Translations under genes and position numbers: made by a program
Part shown: positions 30,926 to 41,393 of the stretch, piece after piece
Position numbering within the stretch: position 1 is the stretch's first letter
Layout of the letters: each line of letters starts with the position of its first letter
NCBI RefSeq assembly: GCF_900107585.1
Contig: NZ_FNQM01000007.1
Span: 62,001-126,000 of the forward strand
DNA: 64,000 nt
DNA from: Rubrimonas cliftonensis
Lineage (GTDB): Bacteria > Pseudomonadota > Alphaproteobacteria > Rhodobacterales > Rhodobacteraceae
Direction: 5' to 3'
The notes under the pieces: generated by a model
The model's input: the letters and a program-made list of their open reading frames with translations, nothing else
What the model was told of the DNA's origin: nothing
The model's database searches: none

Positions 30926-32758
30926 TCACGGCACCAGCCGCAGCGCCTGGAGCTGGCCGCCGATGGCGCCGAAGGCGTCCGACAGCGCGGCGCCGGAGGG
31001 GGCGTCGAAGTACTTCTGCCCGGCGATGCGGGTGTCGGTCTCGGGGTCCGACGCGCAGCTTCCATAGGTCGCCCGCGTCGCGTCCCCGACATTGCCGAAG
31101 GTGATGGTGTAGAGGATCACGCCCGCCGCCTTGATGCTGGAGCAGAGCCGCAGCATCGACGGGTCGATCTGGCTCTTGGCGAGCACCTCGTCCGGCCGGC
31201 CATAGGCGGTCATGTCGGTCTGGTAGTGGCCGTTCTGGCCGTCGGTCATCATGACGATGATCTTGTGGTGATAGGGCGTGTCGTAGGGGCGCGGCATGTC
31301 GGGCGCGGCGACGCCGGACGCGTCGCGCCACAGCCCCGTCCAGCGCGGCGACACCATCCGCCACGCCCAGGCCAGCCCCACATTGCCGTAGGTGCCGCCG
31401 CGCGACCACGCGTCCACCCGCTCCACGCCCGCCGCCGCGTCGCCGTCGATGGCCGCCATGACCGCCGCGCGCGAGCTCGTCAGCGGCGTCGAGGGCGCCG
31501 GGCAGCCGAGGTTCGGGCCGTAGCCGTCATTGCCCCTGGTCTGCCGCTCGTCGATGAAGGGGTCGAAATCGCTCGGGTCGGCCGGGCACCAGGCGCCGAT
31601 GGCCGGGCCCTTCGCGATGTACGAACCGGCGTTGCCCTGCACCAGATAGGAGCAGGTCGGCGCCGGGCACTCCTTCTTGCCGCTCCCATCGCCCTGGCTC
31701 TTGTTGTCCTCGTCGCACTTGCCCAGGCCGTCGCTCCCGCCCGAGCCGCTGTTGCCGTCGCCGTCGCCGTCCCCGGCCGCCAGCGCGGCCAAGGCGGCAT
31801 CGAAGTAGGCCTCCGGCGGCCACATGTTCCGATGCGCCGGATTGGACTGGAGATACTGGTCGAAGGTTATCGGGTCGTCGTCGACGACCGAGGAGGGCCA
31901 GAGCAGCGGCGTGAACATCGCGCCCGGCCCCGGCGGATCGTCGGTCTCGCCCAGCGCGGCGCTGCGCGCGCGCACGCAGCCTTTCCAGGTGCTCGGCGCA
32001 TAGGCGGCGTCGACGTCGGCGAGCGGCGCGTCGAGCCAGCCGGCATGCTGGCGCCCGATGTTCATCGAGGCGCTGTAGTTCACGACGCCCACATGCAGGT
32101 TAGGCGAGGCGTCCTCCCCGGCGAACAGCGTCTCCGCCAGCAGGCGCGCCGCGACGCGAAGCTCCGCGATGCGTGCGCCGGTCATCGAGCCGGTGTTGTC
32201 GAGCGCCAGCGCCACCTCGATCGACAGCGCGGTGCGCGAGGCCGCGGCGTCGACATGTACCTTCTGAACGTCGTCGCCGCCGAGATAGCTCAGCAGCCTC
32301 AGCGCCGCGAGACCTATGTCGGCGTCCACCGTCACCCGCACCGTCTCGGTCAGGCCCTTGGTGGCCGGCTCCACCACGACGCCGAAATTCGCCACCGCCA
32401 CGCCGCCCACGCCGCCGTCGAGGGACGCGTCGAACACCATGCGCGCCAGCGCCTTCAGGTCGGCCTCCTCCAGCGAGACCTCCCGCGCCGCCGCCAGCGC
32501 CGCCGCGTCCGCCGCGCCCTGCAGCCGCAGCCGCGTCACCTCCACCCGCGTCATGTCGGTGACCATGGCGGCGATGAGGCCGGTCAGCCCGATCGACGCC
32601 GCCGCGATCACCGCCACCGCGCCTTCGCGCGCGGCGAGCAGCCGCCGCAGCCCGCGGGGGCCGGCGGGCGCCGGCGCGTTCCCCGCCCCGCCGCTCTGGG
32701 CCCCGCCGCTCTGGGCCCCGCCGCTTTGGGCCCCGCCGCTCCAAGTCCGGCCCGTCAT
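30926..32758 (-). CDS. tadG: TadG-like pilus protein with VWA domain
   Basis: This 610-residue protein is the last gene of the tad operon. An N-terminal SGGAQ repeat (15-bp units at 32686-32745) leads to one transmembrane/pseudopilin-like helix (GAVAVIAAASIGLTGLIAAM) with a TadE/G-like region. A von Willebrand A fold follows, whose MIDAS starts ALDNTGSMTG and returns at IIVMMTDGQNG. An Asp/Gly- and Cys-rich insert (GDGDGDGNSGSGGSDGLGKC onward) lies inside it. TadG is a minor pilin-like or adhesive subunit. The ATG overlaps the upstream stop. Confidence 0.88.
   Translation of the reverse strand: MTGRTWSGGAQSGGAQSGGAQSGGAGNAPAPAGPRGLRRLLAAREGAVAVIAAASIGLTGLIAAMVTDMTRVEVTRLRLQGAADAAALAAAREVSLEEADLKALARMVFDASLDGGVGGVAVANFGVVVEPATKGLTETVRVTVDADIGLAALRLLSYLGGDDVQKVHVDAAASRTALSIEVALALDNTGSMTGARIAELRVAARLLAETLFAGEDASPNLHVGVVNYSASMNIGRQHAGWLDAPLADVDAAYAPSTWKGCVRARSAALGETDDPPGPGAMFTPLLWPSSVVDDDPITFDQYLQSNPAHRNMWPPEAYFDAALAALAAGDGDGDGNSGSGGSDGLGKCDEDNKSQGDGSGKKECPAPTCSYLVQGNAGSYIAKGPAIGAWCPADPSDFDPFIDERQTRGNDGYGPNLGCPAPSTPLTSSRAAVMAAIDGDAAAGVERVDAWSRGGTYGNVGLAWAWRMVSPRWTGLWRDASGVAAPDMPRPYDTPYHHKIIVMMTDGQNGHYQTDMTAYGRPDEVLAKSQIDPSMLRLCSSIKAAGVILYTITFGNVGDATRATYGSCASDPETDTRIAGQKYFDAPSGAALSDAFGAIGGQLQALRLVP
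32686..32745. repeat. 15-bp coding tandem repeat, four units
   Basis: Four units of ccccgccgctctggg (last two diverged) encode the SGGAQ repeat at the cytoplasmic N-terminus of TadG. Confidence 0.9.
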
Positions 32759-33363
32759 GGCGCGGCCAGCGTGGTGAGCGGCGCGCTGCGGGTGCGGAAG
32801 AGCGCCCGGCGGTAAATCGTCGGCTGTTCCCCGAGCAGGCTCGCGAGCGCCGCCCGCCCCACCACCGCCGGCTCGAACTCGAAGAACACCTCGGCCACGA
32901 TGAAGGCCCGCCCCGCCGGCAGCGGCGGCAGCGTCGCCAGCCGTCCGGGGTCGGCGCCAGCCGCCGGCCCCGTCGCCCGCATCCAGTTGACCGTCGCCGC
33001 GCCGGCGCCCCCGCCGGTGACCGAGCTGATCGTGACCGCGCCGCTCGTCCCGAGGTCGAGCGGCTGGGCCAGGATGCGCGCGAGCGCGAAATACGCCCCG
33101 GTGTCCGTGCTCTGGGTGAGGTCGTCCTCGGCCGGGCGGTCGCGCACGGCGTCCGCGCGCGACACCGCGTCGGCGAGCGCCAGCGCCGTCTGGTCGGCGC
33201 TCGCGGCAAGCGAGAGATAGCGGGCCGCGTCGAGGCACCCGACGGCCATCAGCAGCGCCAGCGGCAGCATGAACGCCGCCTCCATGGCTACCGAGCCGCG
33301 CCGGCAGCGCAGGCTCCGGCCGAGCAGGCCGAGCAGGCGGGTCAGGCGCTCAATAGGGCTCAT
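32755..33363 (-). CDS. TadE/TadF-like minor pilin
   Basis: This 202-residue protein has a basic leader followed by a pseudopilin helix RRGSVAMEAAFMLPLALLMA. The conserved Glu after the processing region is present, matching TadE/TadF minor pilins that prime Flp pilus assembly and need TadV cleavage. The rest is periplasmic, mixed alpha/beta. The start overlaps the previous gene by 14 bp and the stop overlaps tadG. Assignment as TadF versus TadE is by order only. Confidence 0.83.
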   Translation of the reverse strand: MSPIERLTRLLGLLGRSLRCRRGSVAMEAAFMLPLALLMAVGCLDAARYLSLAASADQTALALADAVSRADAVRDRPAEDDLTQSTDTGAYFALARILAQPLDLGTSGAVTISSVTGGGAGAATVNWMRATGPAAGADPGRLATLPPLPAGRAFIVAEVFFEFEPAVVGRAALASLLGEQPTIYRRALFRTRSAPLTTLAAP

Positions 33364-33997
33364 TGCGCACCACGAGTTCGGCGCTGCGGAAAGTCATGTC
33401 GCCCGTCACCGGCCACAGCAGCGGGTGCCGCACGTCCTGCGCGATGGTCAGCGTGAACACCACATAGTCGCCCGAGCCGCCGAAGTCCGAGCGGCCCATG
33501 TCGGCGTCCCACCGCCCGTTGCCGTTCACGTCGTCGTAGTCCTCGCCGGCGTCATAGACGCCGTTGGCAGGCGGCGCGTCCACGAACGGCTCGGGCGCGC
33601 CGATGTTGCGCGGGTCGACGTAGGCGCGGCTCTCGATCAGCAGGGGCGAGGTCACGCCGTCCCCGCTCAGCGCGCTCCAGCGGGTCGACCAGTGGCAGAC
33701 GCCGGCGACGTCGGGGCAGACATGGGCGGCGACGATGCGGCGGATCGCCTCCTGCCGGGTCTCGCCCGGCAGAGCGTCGCCCATGGCGGCCTGGCGCGCC
33801 GCCGCCGCCGCGCCGGTCTCAAGGGCCACGCCGCCCGCATGCAGCGCCAGCGCCGCAGCGCCGAGCGTCGTCAGCAGCACGGCGACGGGCGCGATCAGCG
33901 CGAACTCCACGGCCGCGAGACCCGTTCGGTCGCGCAGCAGCGCGCCGAAGGCGGCGCGCGCGCCCGCCGCAGCCGGGAAGGACCGCGCCGCCGTCAT
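33350..33997 (-). CDS. tadE: TadE-like minor pilin with a calcium-loop motif
   Basis: This 215-residue TadE-family protein has pseudopilin helix RTGLAAVEFALIAPVAVLLT with the conserved Glu. The periplasmic part contains two cysteines (HVCPDVAGVCHW), likely a disulphide, and the loop DDVNGNGRWDADMG, a DxNxNGxxD calcium-binding pattern like dockerin or EF-hand loops. The ATG overlaps tadD's stop (ATGA). The calcium loop is unusual for TadE and may stabilise the protein outside the cell. Confidence 0.83.
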   Translation of the reverse strand: MTAARSFPAAAGARAAFGALLRDRTGLAAVEFALIAPVAVLLTTLGAAALALHAGGVALETGAAAAARQAAMGDALPGETRQEAIRRIVAAHVCPDVAGVCHWSTRWSALSGDGVTSPLLIESRAYVDPRNIGAPEPFVDAPPANGVYDAGEDYDDVNGNGRWDADMGRSDFGGSGDYVVFTLTIAQDVRHPLLWPVTGDMTFRSAELVVRNEPY

Positions 33998-34815
33998 CTG
34001 AGCGAACGGTAGAAGGCGAGGTTCTCGGCCGCCTCCTGCGGCGTCAGCGCCGCCGAGAGCACCATCTCGGCCTTGTCCATCTCGCCGTTGAGCGCGTAGG
34101 CGAGCGCGAGGTTGTGGGTCGCCTGCGGCGCGCGCGCGCGGGCCCGGGCCAGCGCGTCCAGCTCGCCCGCCGCGGCGGCCGCGTCGCCGCCCAGCGCCCG
34201 CGACAGGGCGCGGTTCGACATCACGCCCCGGTTCGTCGGGTCGCGCGCCAGCACGCCGTCATAGAGCCGCTGCGCCGCGTCGTGGCGGCCCCGCAGGTCG
34301 AAGGAGACGGCCAGCCCGTTCATCGCCGCGACGTCCTCCGGCGCGAGGGCCAGCGCCGCGTCGAAATGCGCCTCCGCCCCGGTCGCGTCGCCCTGCGCCA
34401 GCGCCGTGCGGCCCAGCCCCGTGCGCGCCGCGGCGGAGGCCGGGTCGAGCACGGCGAGCCGGCGATAGGCGTCGGCGGCCTCGGGCCAGAGCCCGGCGCC
34501 GTAATAGGCGTCCGCCAGCGCGCGCCACGGCTCCGGCGCCAGCGGCTCGGCCTCCGCCGCGCCGCGCAGGATGCGCACCGCCGATGCCAGGTCGCCGCCG
34601 GCCGCGGCGGCCTCGCCCAGCCGCATCGCGCTCTCGAAGCCGACCGCAGGCTCATCGGCGGCGGCGCCCAGGTTCGCGCCGAAGCCCGGCCCCGGCGCGC
34701 CGAACGCGCAGCCGGCCAGCGCCAGCGCCGCGCCCGCCGCCCACGCCGCGCGCATCAGCCGATGTGGCGCGCCGCCGACGGCGGCGATCTGCGGTCGCGT
34801 GAGGTCATCCGTCAT
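33994..34815 (-). CDS. tadD: TadD pilotin-like TPR lipoprotein
   Basis: This 273-residue lipoprotein has lipobox LAGC near residue 36, followed by about four tetratricopeptide repeats (for example ADAYRRLAVLDPASAAARTG and EAHFDAALALAPEDVAAMNG). TadD is an outer-membrane-associated pilotin or scaffold for the RcpA secretin. GAGGAGA precedes the ATG. It is in the tad operon between tadC and tadE. Confidence 0.9.
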   Translation of the reverse strand: MTDDLTRPQIAAVGGAPHRLMRAAWAAGAALALAGCAFGAPGPGFGANLGAAADEPAVGFESAMRLGEAAAAGGDLASAVRILRGAAEAEPLAPEPWRALADAYYGAGLWPEAADAYRRLAVLDPASAAARTGLGRTALAQGDATGAEAHFDAALALAPEDVAAMNGLAVSFDLRGRHDAAQRLYDGVLARDPTNRGVMSNRALSRALGGDAAAAAGELDALARARARAPQATHNLALAYALNGEMDKAEMVLSAALTPQEAAENLAFYRSLR

Positions 34816-34874
34816 GAGGTTCTCCTCGGTCGGCCCCGGTCGGGGAAGGGTTGCGGGCGGCGGCGGTGGCCATG

Positions 34875-35831
34875 TCAGAACAGCGCCATCATCGACAGCG
34901 CCGCCGGCCCCACCACCACCACGAAGACCGCGGGCATGATGAAGACGATCAGCGGCAGCGTGAGCAGCGCCGGCATCTTCGCGCCGCGCTCCTCCAGCGC
35001 GATGATCCGCGCCTGCCGCAGGTCGGCGCCCAGCGCGCGCAGCGACTGCGAGAATGGGGAGCCGTAGCGGATGGTCTGCGTCAGCGTCATGGCGAAGGCG
35101 CGCGCCTCCGGCATGTCGAGACGGGCGGCGAAGTTGCTCAGCGCGTCGGCGCGCTCGGGCAGCGCCTGCAGCTCGGCGGTCGTCACCGCGATCTCACCGG
35201 CCATGTCCGGCGAGAAGGCGGCGAGTTCTCGCGCGATGCGGTCGAGCGCCATGTCGAGGCTCTGCCCCGCGTAGGAGGCGATCACCATCAGGTCGATCAC
35301 GTCGGGCAGCGCGTCGCGCAGCCGCCGCCGCCGCGCCTCGCGCCGGCGGCGCAGCGCCAGCTCCGGCAGGATCGCGCCGACGATCATCCCGAAGCCTGCC
35401 CCGGCGGCGATCAGGATCGTCGAGGGCGCTTCGAACAGCGCATGGCGCGTGGCCGCATAGCCGGCGACCGCCCCGAGCCCGGCGACGACGAACTTCGCCG
35501 CGGCCAGCCAGCGCAGCGCGCCGGGGTCGCGGAAACCCGCCGAGACCAGCAGCGCCGCGATCTCCGCCCGCTCCCTCTCCCGCGGGAAGAAGGCGCGCGA
35601 CAGCATCGCGCCGAGCGGCCCGAGCGCGTCCTGCGCCGCGCGCGCCAGCGCGCCGCGCAGGTCGGCGGCGGGGTCGGCGTCCGCGCTGCGCAGCGCCAGC
35701 GCCATCCGCGCCGCGACCCGCCTGCGCCGCGCGGCGCGCCGATCGACCAGCATCGCCACCGCCGCCAGCGCCGCCAGCCCGCCGATCAGGGCGATCGTCG
35801 TCGCCGCGTCCGTCGTCGCCGCGTCCGTCAT
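34875..35831 (-). CDS. tadC: TadC inner-membrane platform protein
   Basis: This 318-residue protein has a T2SSF/GspF fold: N-terminal helix, cytoplasmic domain, then the conserved RRRRLRDALPDVIDLMVIAS (shown in part) and LEERGAKMPALLTLPLIVF segments with terminal helices. TadC works with TadB as the membrane platform driven by the TadA ATPase. It overlaps the tadB stop by ATGA. Confidence 0.92.
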   Translation of the reverse strand: MTDAATTDAATTIALIGGLAALAAVAMLVDRRAARRRRVAARMALALRSADADPAADLRGALARAAQDALGPLGAMLSRAFFPRERERAEIAALLVSAGFRDPGALRWLAAAKFVVAGLGAVAGYAATRHALFEAPSTILIAAGAGFGMIVGAILPELALRRRREARRRRLRDALPDVIDLMVIASYAGQSLDMALDRIARELAAFSPDMAGEIAVTTAELQALPERADALSNFAARLDMPEARAFAMTLTQTIRYGSPFSQSLRALGADLRQARIIALEERGAKMPALLTLPLIVFIMPAVFVVVVGPAALSMMALF

Positions 35832-36829
35832 GGCCGCGCCGTCACGATCGCGCGCACGATCAGCATCCCGACCGCGAGCAGTCCGACGGCGGCCATCAGC
35901 ATCGTTCGCCCCGGTCCCTCCGCCAGCAGCAGGCCGAACTGCGCCGGGTCGAGCAGATAGACCGCGACGCCGGCGACCAGCGGGATCAGCCCGACGATGG
36001 TGGCCGACATCCGCCCCTCGGCGGTCAGCGCGCGGGCCTTGAGCCGCGTCTCCTTGCGCTTGCGCAGCACGGTGTGGAGGTTGTCGAGGCTGTCGGAGAT
36101 CTGGCCGCCGGTCTCGCGCTGGATGACGAGCGCGATGGCGAGGAAGGTGAAGTCGGGCAGGTTCACCTCGTAGGCGGCGCGCCGCAGCGCCCGGCGCAGG
36201 TCCACGCCGAGGTCGTCGAGATCGGCGATGCGCGTGAAGACCGGACCGACCGGCGCTTCGAGCTCGCGCCCCGCCAGCCGAACCGCGCCGCTGGCCGGGT
36301 TGCCGGCGCGCACGGCGCGCCCGAGCAGTTCGACCGCCTCCACCAGCTGGTCGAGGAAGGCGACCGCCCAGCGCCGGCGCAGCTCGCCATGGCCGATCCA
36401 GCCCGCCGCCAAAGCGGCGCCCAGCGCGATGAGGGCGTCGTGGAAACCGGGCAGCCCCAGCGCGAACGATACGCCTCCGGCCGCCAGCCCGGCGAAGGCG
36501 GCGCCGCCGCAGAGCCAGGCGAAGGGCCTGACGCCGCCGACGCCGGCCGCCAACGCCTCGATCCGCTGCAGCGCCGCGCCGCCGAAGCCGCTCGCGCGGT
36601 TCTCGAACATGCGCCACTCTTCGGCCAGCGCCGAGTTCGACGGCCCCCTCCCGGCGCGCCGCAGCGCGAGCGCCGCGAGCCGCGCACGCATGCGCGCCCG
36701 AGGCCCCGCGCGCCGCCGCACCTCGCTCCAGAGCGCCAGCGCCAGCGCGCAGACCATCATCGCGCCGAGCGCCGGCATGGGCCTCAGCGCGAGCTGCTCG
36801 GCGACGGTGCGCAGCGCCTCGACCGCCAT
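35828..36829 (-). CDS. tadB: TadB inner-membrane platform protein
   Basis: This 333-residue GspF-domain protein has two N-terminal helices, a cytoplasmic four-helix domain with AFLDQLVEAVELLGRAVRAG, then IQRETGGQISDSLDNLHTVL and RMSATIVGLIPLVAGVAVYL leading to C-terminal helices. This is the TadB half of the platform. It begins two bases after the tadA stop and overlaps tadC. Confidence 0.93.
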   Translation of the reverse strand: MAVEALRTVAEQLALRPMPALGAMMVCALALALWSEVRRRAGPRARMRARLAALALRRAGRGPSNSALAEEWRMFENRASGFGGAALQRIEALAAGVGGVRPFAWLCGGAAFAGLAAGGVSFALGLPGFHDALIALGAALAAGWIGHGELRRRWAVAFLDQLVEAVELLGRAVRAGNPASGAVRLAGRELEAPVGPVFTRIADLDDLGVDLRRALRRAAYEVNLPDFTFLAIALVIQRETGGQISDSLDNLHTVLRKRKETRLKARALTAEGRMSATIVGLIPLVAGVAVYLLDPAQFGLLLAEGPGRTMLMAAVGLLAVGMLIVRAIVTARP

Positions 36830-36831
36830 GC

Positions 36832-38294
<1,463 letters not shown>

Positions 38295-38298
<4 letters not shown>

Positions 38299-39566
38299 CG
38301 CCGTCCCAGCACGCTGGCGATCAACCGCCGCACGCCGGTCGGCCGGCTCGGCGCAAGCCCCGAGATGCCCGCGACGATGCGCTCGGCGGCCAGCGCGATC
38401 GGCCCGCCCCCGGCCGCCAGCGGCTCGCCGAGATTGTCGCCGCGCTGGGCGGCCGTGCGGTCGTAGGCGATCTCGAGGTCGGGCGCGCGGCCCAGCGCCT
38501 CCGCCGTCAGCGCCTCGTCGACGGCGCCGCGCAGGCCCGGATGGTGGTCGTTCAGCGCCAGCATCGAGCCGCCGGTGCCCGACTTCGCAAGCTCGAGCAG
38601 GCGCGCGCCGTCGCGCAGGCCGGCCAGCGTCCGGTCCGTCACGATCACCCGGTTGCGCGCCCGGCCGAAAAGGCCGGCGAACACCGGCCCGAAGCGTCTC
38701 GGCATGTCGACGACCACGAAATGGAACTGCTCCGCCACGCGCTCCAGCACCGTCTCCAGCGCGTCGGGGTCGATGGCCGCGGCGGCGCCGAGCGGCGCCT
38801 CGTCGGCCAGCAGCGACAGCCGCGGTCCCGCCTGCGCCATCGCCTGCTCAAGATAGACGGCGTCGAGGCGCTGCGCGTTGGCCAGCGCGTCGATCAGCCC
38901 GCCGGTCTGCACGCCGAGCTGCGCGCCCGCCGCGCCGCCATGCAGGTCGAGGTCGACAAGCGCCACGCGGCGCTTGCGCACGGCGGAGAGCCGCCACGCC
39001 GTCGCCACGGCCAGCGTCGTCGTCCCGACGCCGCCGCGCGCGCCGGCGAAGGCGATCAGCCGTCCTCGGCGCGCGCCGAGGCCCGCCTCGCGCAGCGCCG
39101 GCTGGACACTTTCGACATAGGGCGCCAGAAGCTCGGGCGAGACCGGCTTCAGCAGGTAGTCGGCGACCCCGGCCCGCACCAGCTCGCGGAAGAGATAGAC
39201 CGAGTCGCGGTCGCCGATGGCCAGCACGGTCACACCCGGGTCACAGGCCTCGGCGAGCCGATCCATCTCGCTGAGAGGCGTGTCGATGCCGCTGAGATCG
39301 ACGATAACCAGCCGGGGCGGCGCGTCGGCCTTCTCCAGCTGATCGATCAGCCGGTCGACGCCGCCGCGGAACGCCAGCGCCCGCCCTGGGCCGACCGCCG
39401 CCGCGAGATAGTCCGACAGCATCGCTGCGGTCGCGGGGTCGGCGACGGCGGCGAGCACCTCGTGACGCGGACCGGCGCCCTTGCGCGGCGCGGTCGCGCG
39501 GCTCGCCGGAGCCGGCCGCCCCGCGGCCTCGCCCGGGGCCTTGGCGTCGCTCGCTCCCTCCGTCAC
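38295..39566 (-). CDS. tadZ: TadZ/CpaE localisation ATPase
   Basis: This 423-residue protein has an N-terminal receiver-like domain (about residues 33-150, without a convincing phosphorylation site, as usual for CpaE) and a C-terminal MinD/ParA-like domain with the deviant Walker region GARGGVGTTTLAVATAW. TadZ sets the cell-pole site of pilus assembly. The start is GTG with GGGGAGG five bases upstream. It lies 31 bp after the CpaD-like gene. Confidence 0.9.
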
Positions 39567-39597
39567 GACGGCCTCCCCGACCCGTGCGGCGCGGCCA

Positions 39598-40056
39598 TCA
39601 CAGGCCCTCCACTGTCGCGGTCCGTTCCGGCAGCGGCGCGGGACCGGTCTCGCGATGGCGCGTCACCGAGCGCGCCAGCGCCGCCGCTGGCGCCGGGCTC
39701 TCCGCGCGCGGTCGGGGCGCGAGATCCTCGCGGCGTGCGATCATGGCGTCGAGCGCCCGCTCGGTGTGGCAGCCCAGCGTCCGGCCGTCGGCCGGCGACG
39801 GGTTGCCGAGCGCGGCGTCGAACGGGTGATCCATCCGCACGTCGTCCCATGAGGGGCAGATCGAGGCGTCGACATGGTCCAGCGCCTCGAGACGATCGAG
39901 GTCGCCGGCCGCCTCCGCCGCCGCGCGCGCCTCGGCGATCTTCGGCGCCCAGCCATAAGCGTAGGGCGCGCGATCCGGGAACGGCGGCGCGACGCACCCC
40001 GAAAGAGCCGCCAGCGCCAGCGCCGCCGCGCCGGCCGATGCCGCGCGCGCGCTCAA
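39598..40056 (-). CDS. CpaD-like pilus lipoprotein
   Basis: This 152-residue lipoprotein has lipobox LSGC and a C-terminal segment TLGCHTERALDAMIARREDL. It resembles the CpaD pattern (FGCAT..NLA.MVADP.DL). CpaD supports secretin assembly or localisation. The protein is shorter than Caulobacter CpaD and poorly conserved elsewhere. Its start is TTG in a TTGA overlap with the rcpA stop, with GTGGGG upstream; this rare start may keep expression low. Confidence 0.72.
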   Translation of the reverse strand: MSARAASAGAAALALAALSGCVAPPFPDRAPYAYGWAPKIAEARAAAEAAGDLDRLEALDHVDASICPSWDDVRMDHPFDAALGNPSPADGRTLGCHTERALDAMIARREDLAPRPRAESPAPAAALARSVTRHRETGPAPLPERTATVEGL

Positions 40057-41393
40057 AACACGAACCCCACCTGGCCGTGCAGACGCCCCGCCGTCGCGCC
40101 CGCGCCGCCGCCGCGGGCGCGCCGCGCCAGCAGCGCCTCCAGCGACTGCCCCGCCGCGGGCCCGCCGACCGGCGTCGGCAGCGCGTCGGGCCGGGTCGGC
40201 CGCACCACATAGGGCGTCACCGTCACGATCAGCTCCGTCTCCGCCTTCTGGTAGCGCGTCGAGGTGAACAGCGCGCCGAGCACGGGCAGGTCGCCGAGTC
40301 CCGGCAGCTTCTCGACCACGTCGCGCGTGTTCTGCTGCAGCAGCCCGCCGATCACGAGGCTCTGGCCGCTCGCCAGCTCCACCGTCGTGTCGACGCGGCG
40401 CACGATGAGCGCGGGTATCTCGAAGCCCTCCGCCTCGATCGCGCCGTTGGAGGTGATGTCGCTCACCTCCGGGCGCACCCGCAGGCTGATGCGGTCGGGC
40501 GAGAGCACGGTGGGCGTGAAGTCGAGGATCACGCCGAAGGGCTTGAATTCGATGGTGGTGCGGTTGCCGTCCTGCGCGACCGGGATCGGGAACTCCCCGC
40601 CTGCGGTGAAGCTCGCCGTCTCGCCCGAGAGCGCGGTGAGGTTCGGCTCCGCCAGCGTGCGCGCCAGCCCCTCGCGGTCGAGCGCGTCGAGCAGCGCGTT
40701 GAGGTCGAGATAGTCCGTCGAGACGCCGCCGGAGATCAGGCCGTAGGCGCCCGCGGTCGCCGTGAGCGGCACGGCCAGCCCGGTCCCCGTGGCGATGCCG
40801 AAGGTCACGGCGCCGACGTTCAGAACGCCCTGCCAGTTGATCCCGAGCCGGCGGTCGAGGTCGCGCGTCACCTCCGCCACCCGCACCCGCAGGTTCACCT
40901 GCGTCGGCGCGCTGACGGTCATGCGGTTGATCACCGAAAGCCCTTCGCCAAGTGCGCCGGCGACGGTCGCGGCGACCGCCTCGGCCTCCAGCGGGTCGGC
41001 GGCGTCGCCCTCGATCATCACCGAACCCGGCGCGGAGGAGAGGCGCACGGGCGTGCGCGGAAACCGCGCCGCCAGCAGCGCGCGCAGCTGCGTCAGCTCC
41101 ACCTCCACGCGCACGTCGCGCACCGCGATCGGCGCGCCCGCCTCGTCGAGCGCGAAGAGCGTCGTACGGCCGGGCCTCTGGCCGAACACGAAGACGGACT
41201 GCGGCCCGGCGATCTGGATGTCCGCCACGTCGGGATGCGCGATGAAGACGGTCGCCGCCGGCGCGGCCAGCGAGACCAGCTCCGCCTCGCCGACCGTGAG
41301 CGTCAGCGCGCCGCGAACCTGCGCCGCCGCCTGCGTCGCAACCAGCGCCAGCGCCACCGCCGGGACTGCGGCCGCGGCCATGACCAACTTCAT
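40053..41393 (-). CDS. rcpA: RcpA/CpaC outer-membrane secretin
   Basis: This 446-residue secretin has a signal peptide (ALALVATQAAAQ), a BON/N-domain-like region with IAHPDVADIQIAGPQSVFVF, and a C-terminal secretin domain with LAEPNLTALSGETASFTAGG and the VIGGLLQ...LPGLGDLPVLGALF region. It forms the outer-membrane pore for the Flp pilus. The ATG overlaps the rcpC stop. The C-terminus has a Gly/Ala/Arg-rich tail. Confidence 0.95.
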   Translation of the reverse strand: MKLVMAAAAVPAVALALVATQAAAQVRGALTLTVGEAELVSLAAPAATVFIAHPDVADIQIAGPQSVFVFGQRPGRTTLFALDEAGAPIAVRDVRVEVELTQLRALLAARFPRTPVRLSSAPGSVMIEGDAADPLEAEAVAATVAGALGEGLSVINRMTVSAPTQVNLRVRVAEVTRDLDRRLGINWQGVLNVGAVTFGIATGTGLAVPLTATAGAYGLISGGVSTDYLDLNALLDALDREGLARTLAEPNLTALSGETASFTAGGEFPIPVAQDGNRTTIEFKPFGVILDFTPTVLSPDRISLRVRPEVSDITSNGAIEAEGFEIPALIVRRVDTTVELASGQSLVIGGLLQQNTRDVVEKLPGLGDLPVLGALFTSTRYQKAETELIVTVTPYVVRPTRPDALPTPVGGPAAGQSLEALLARRARGGGAGATAGRLHGQVGFVF

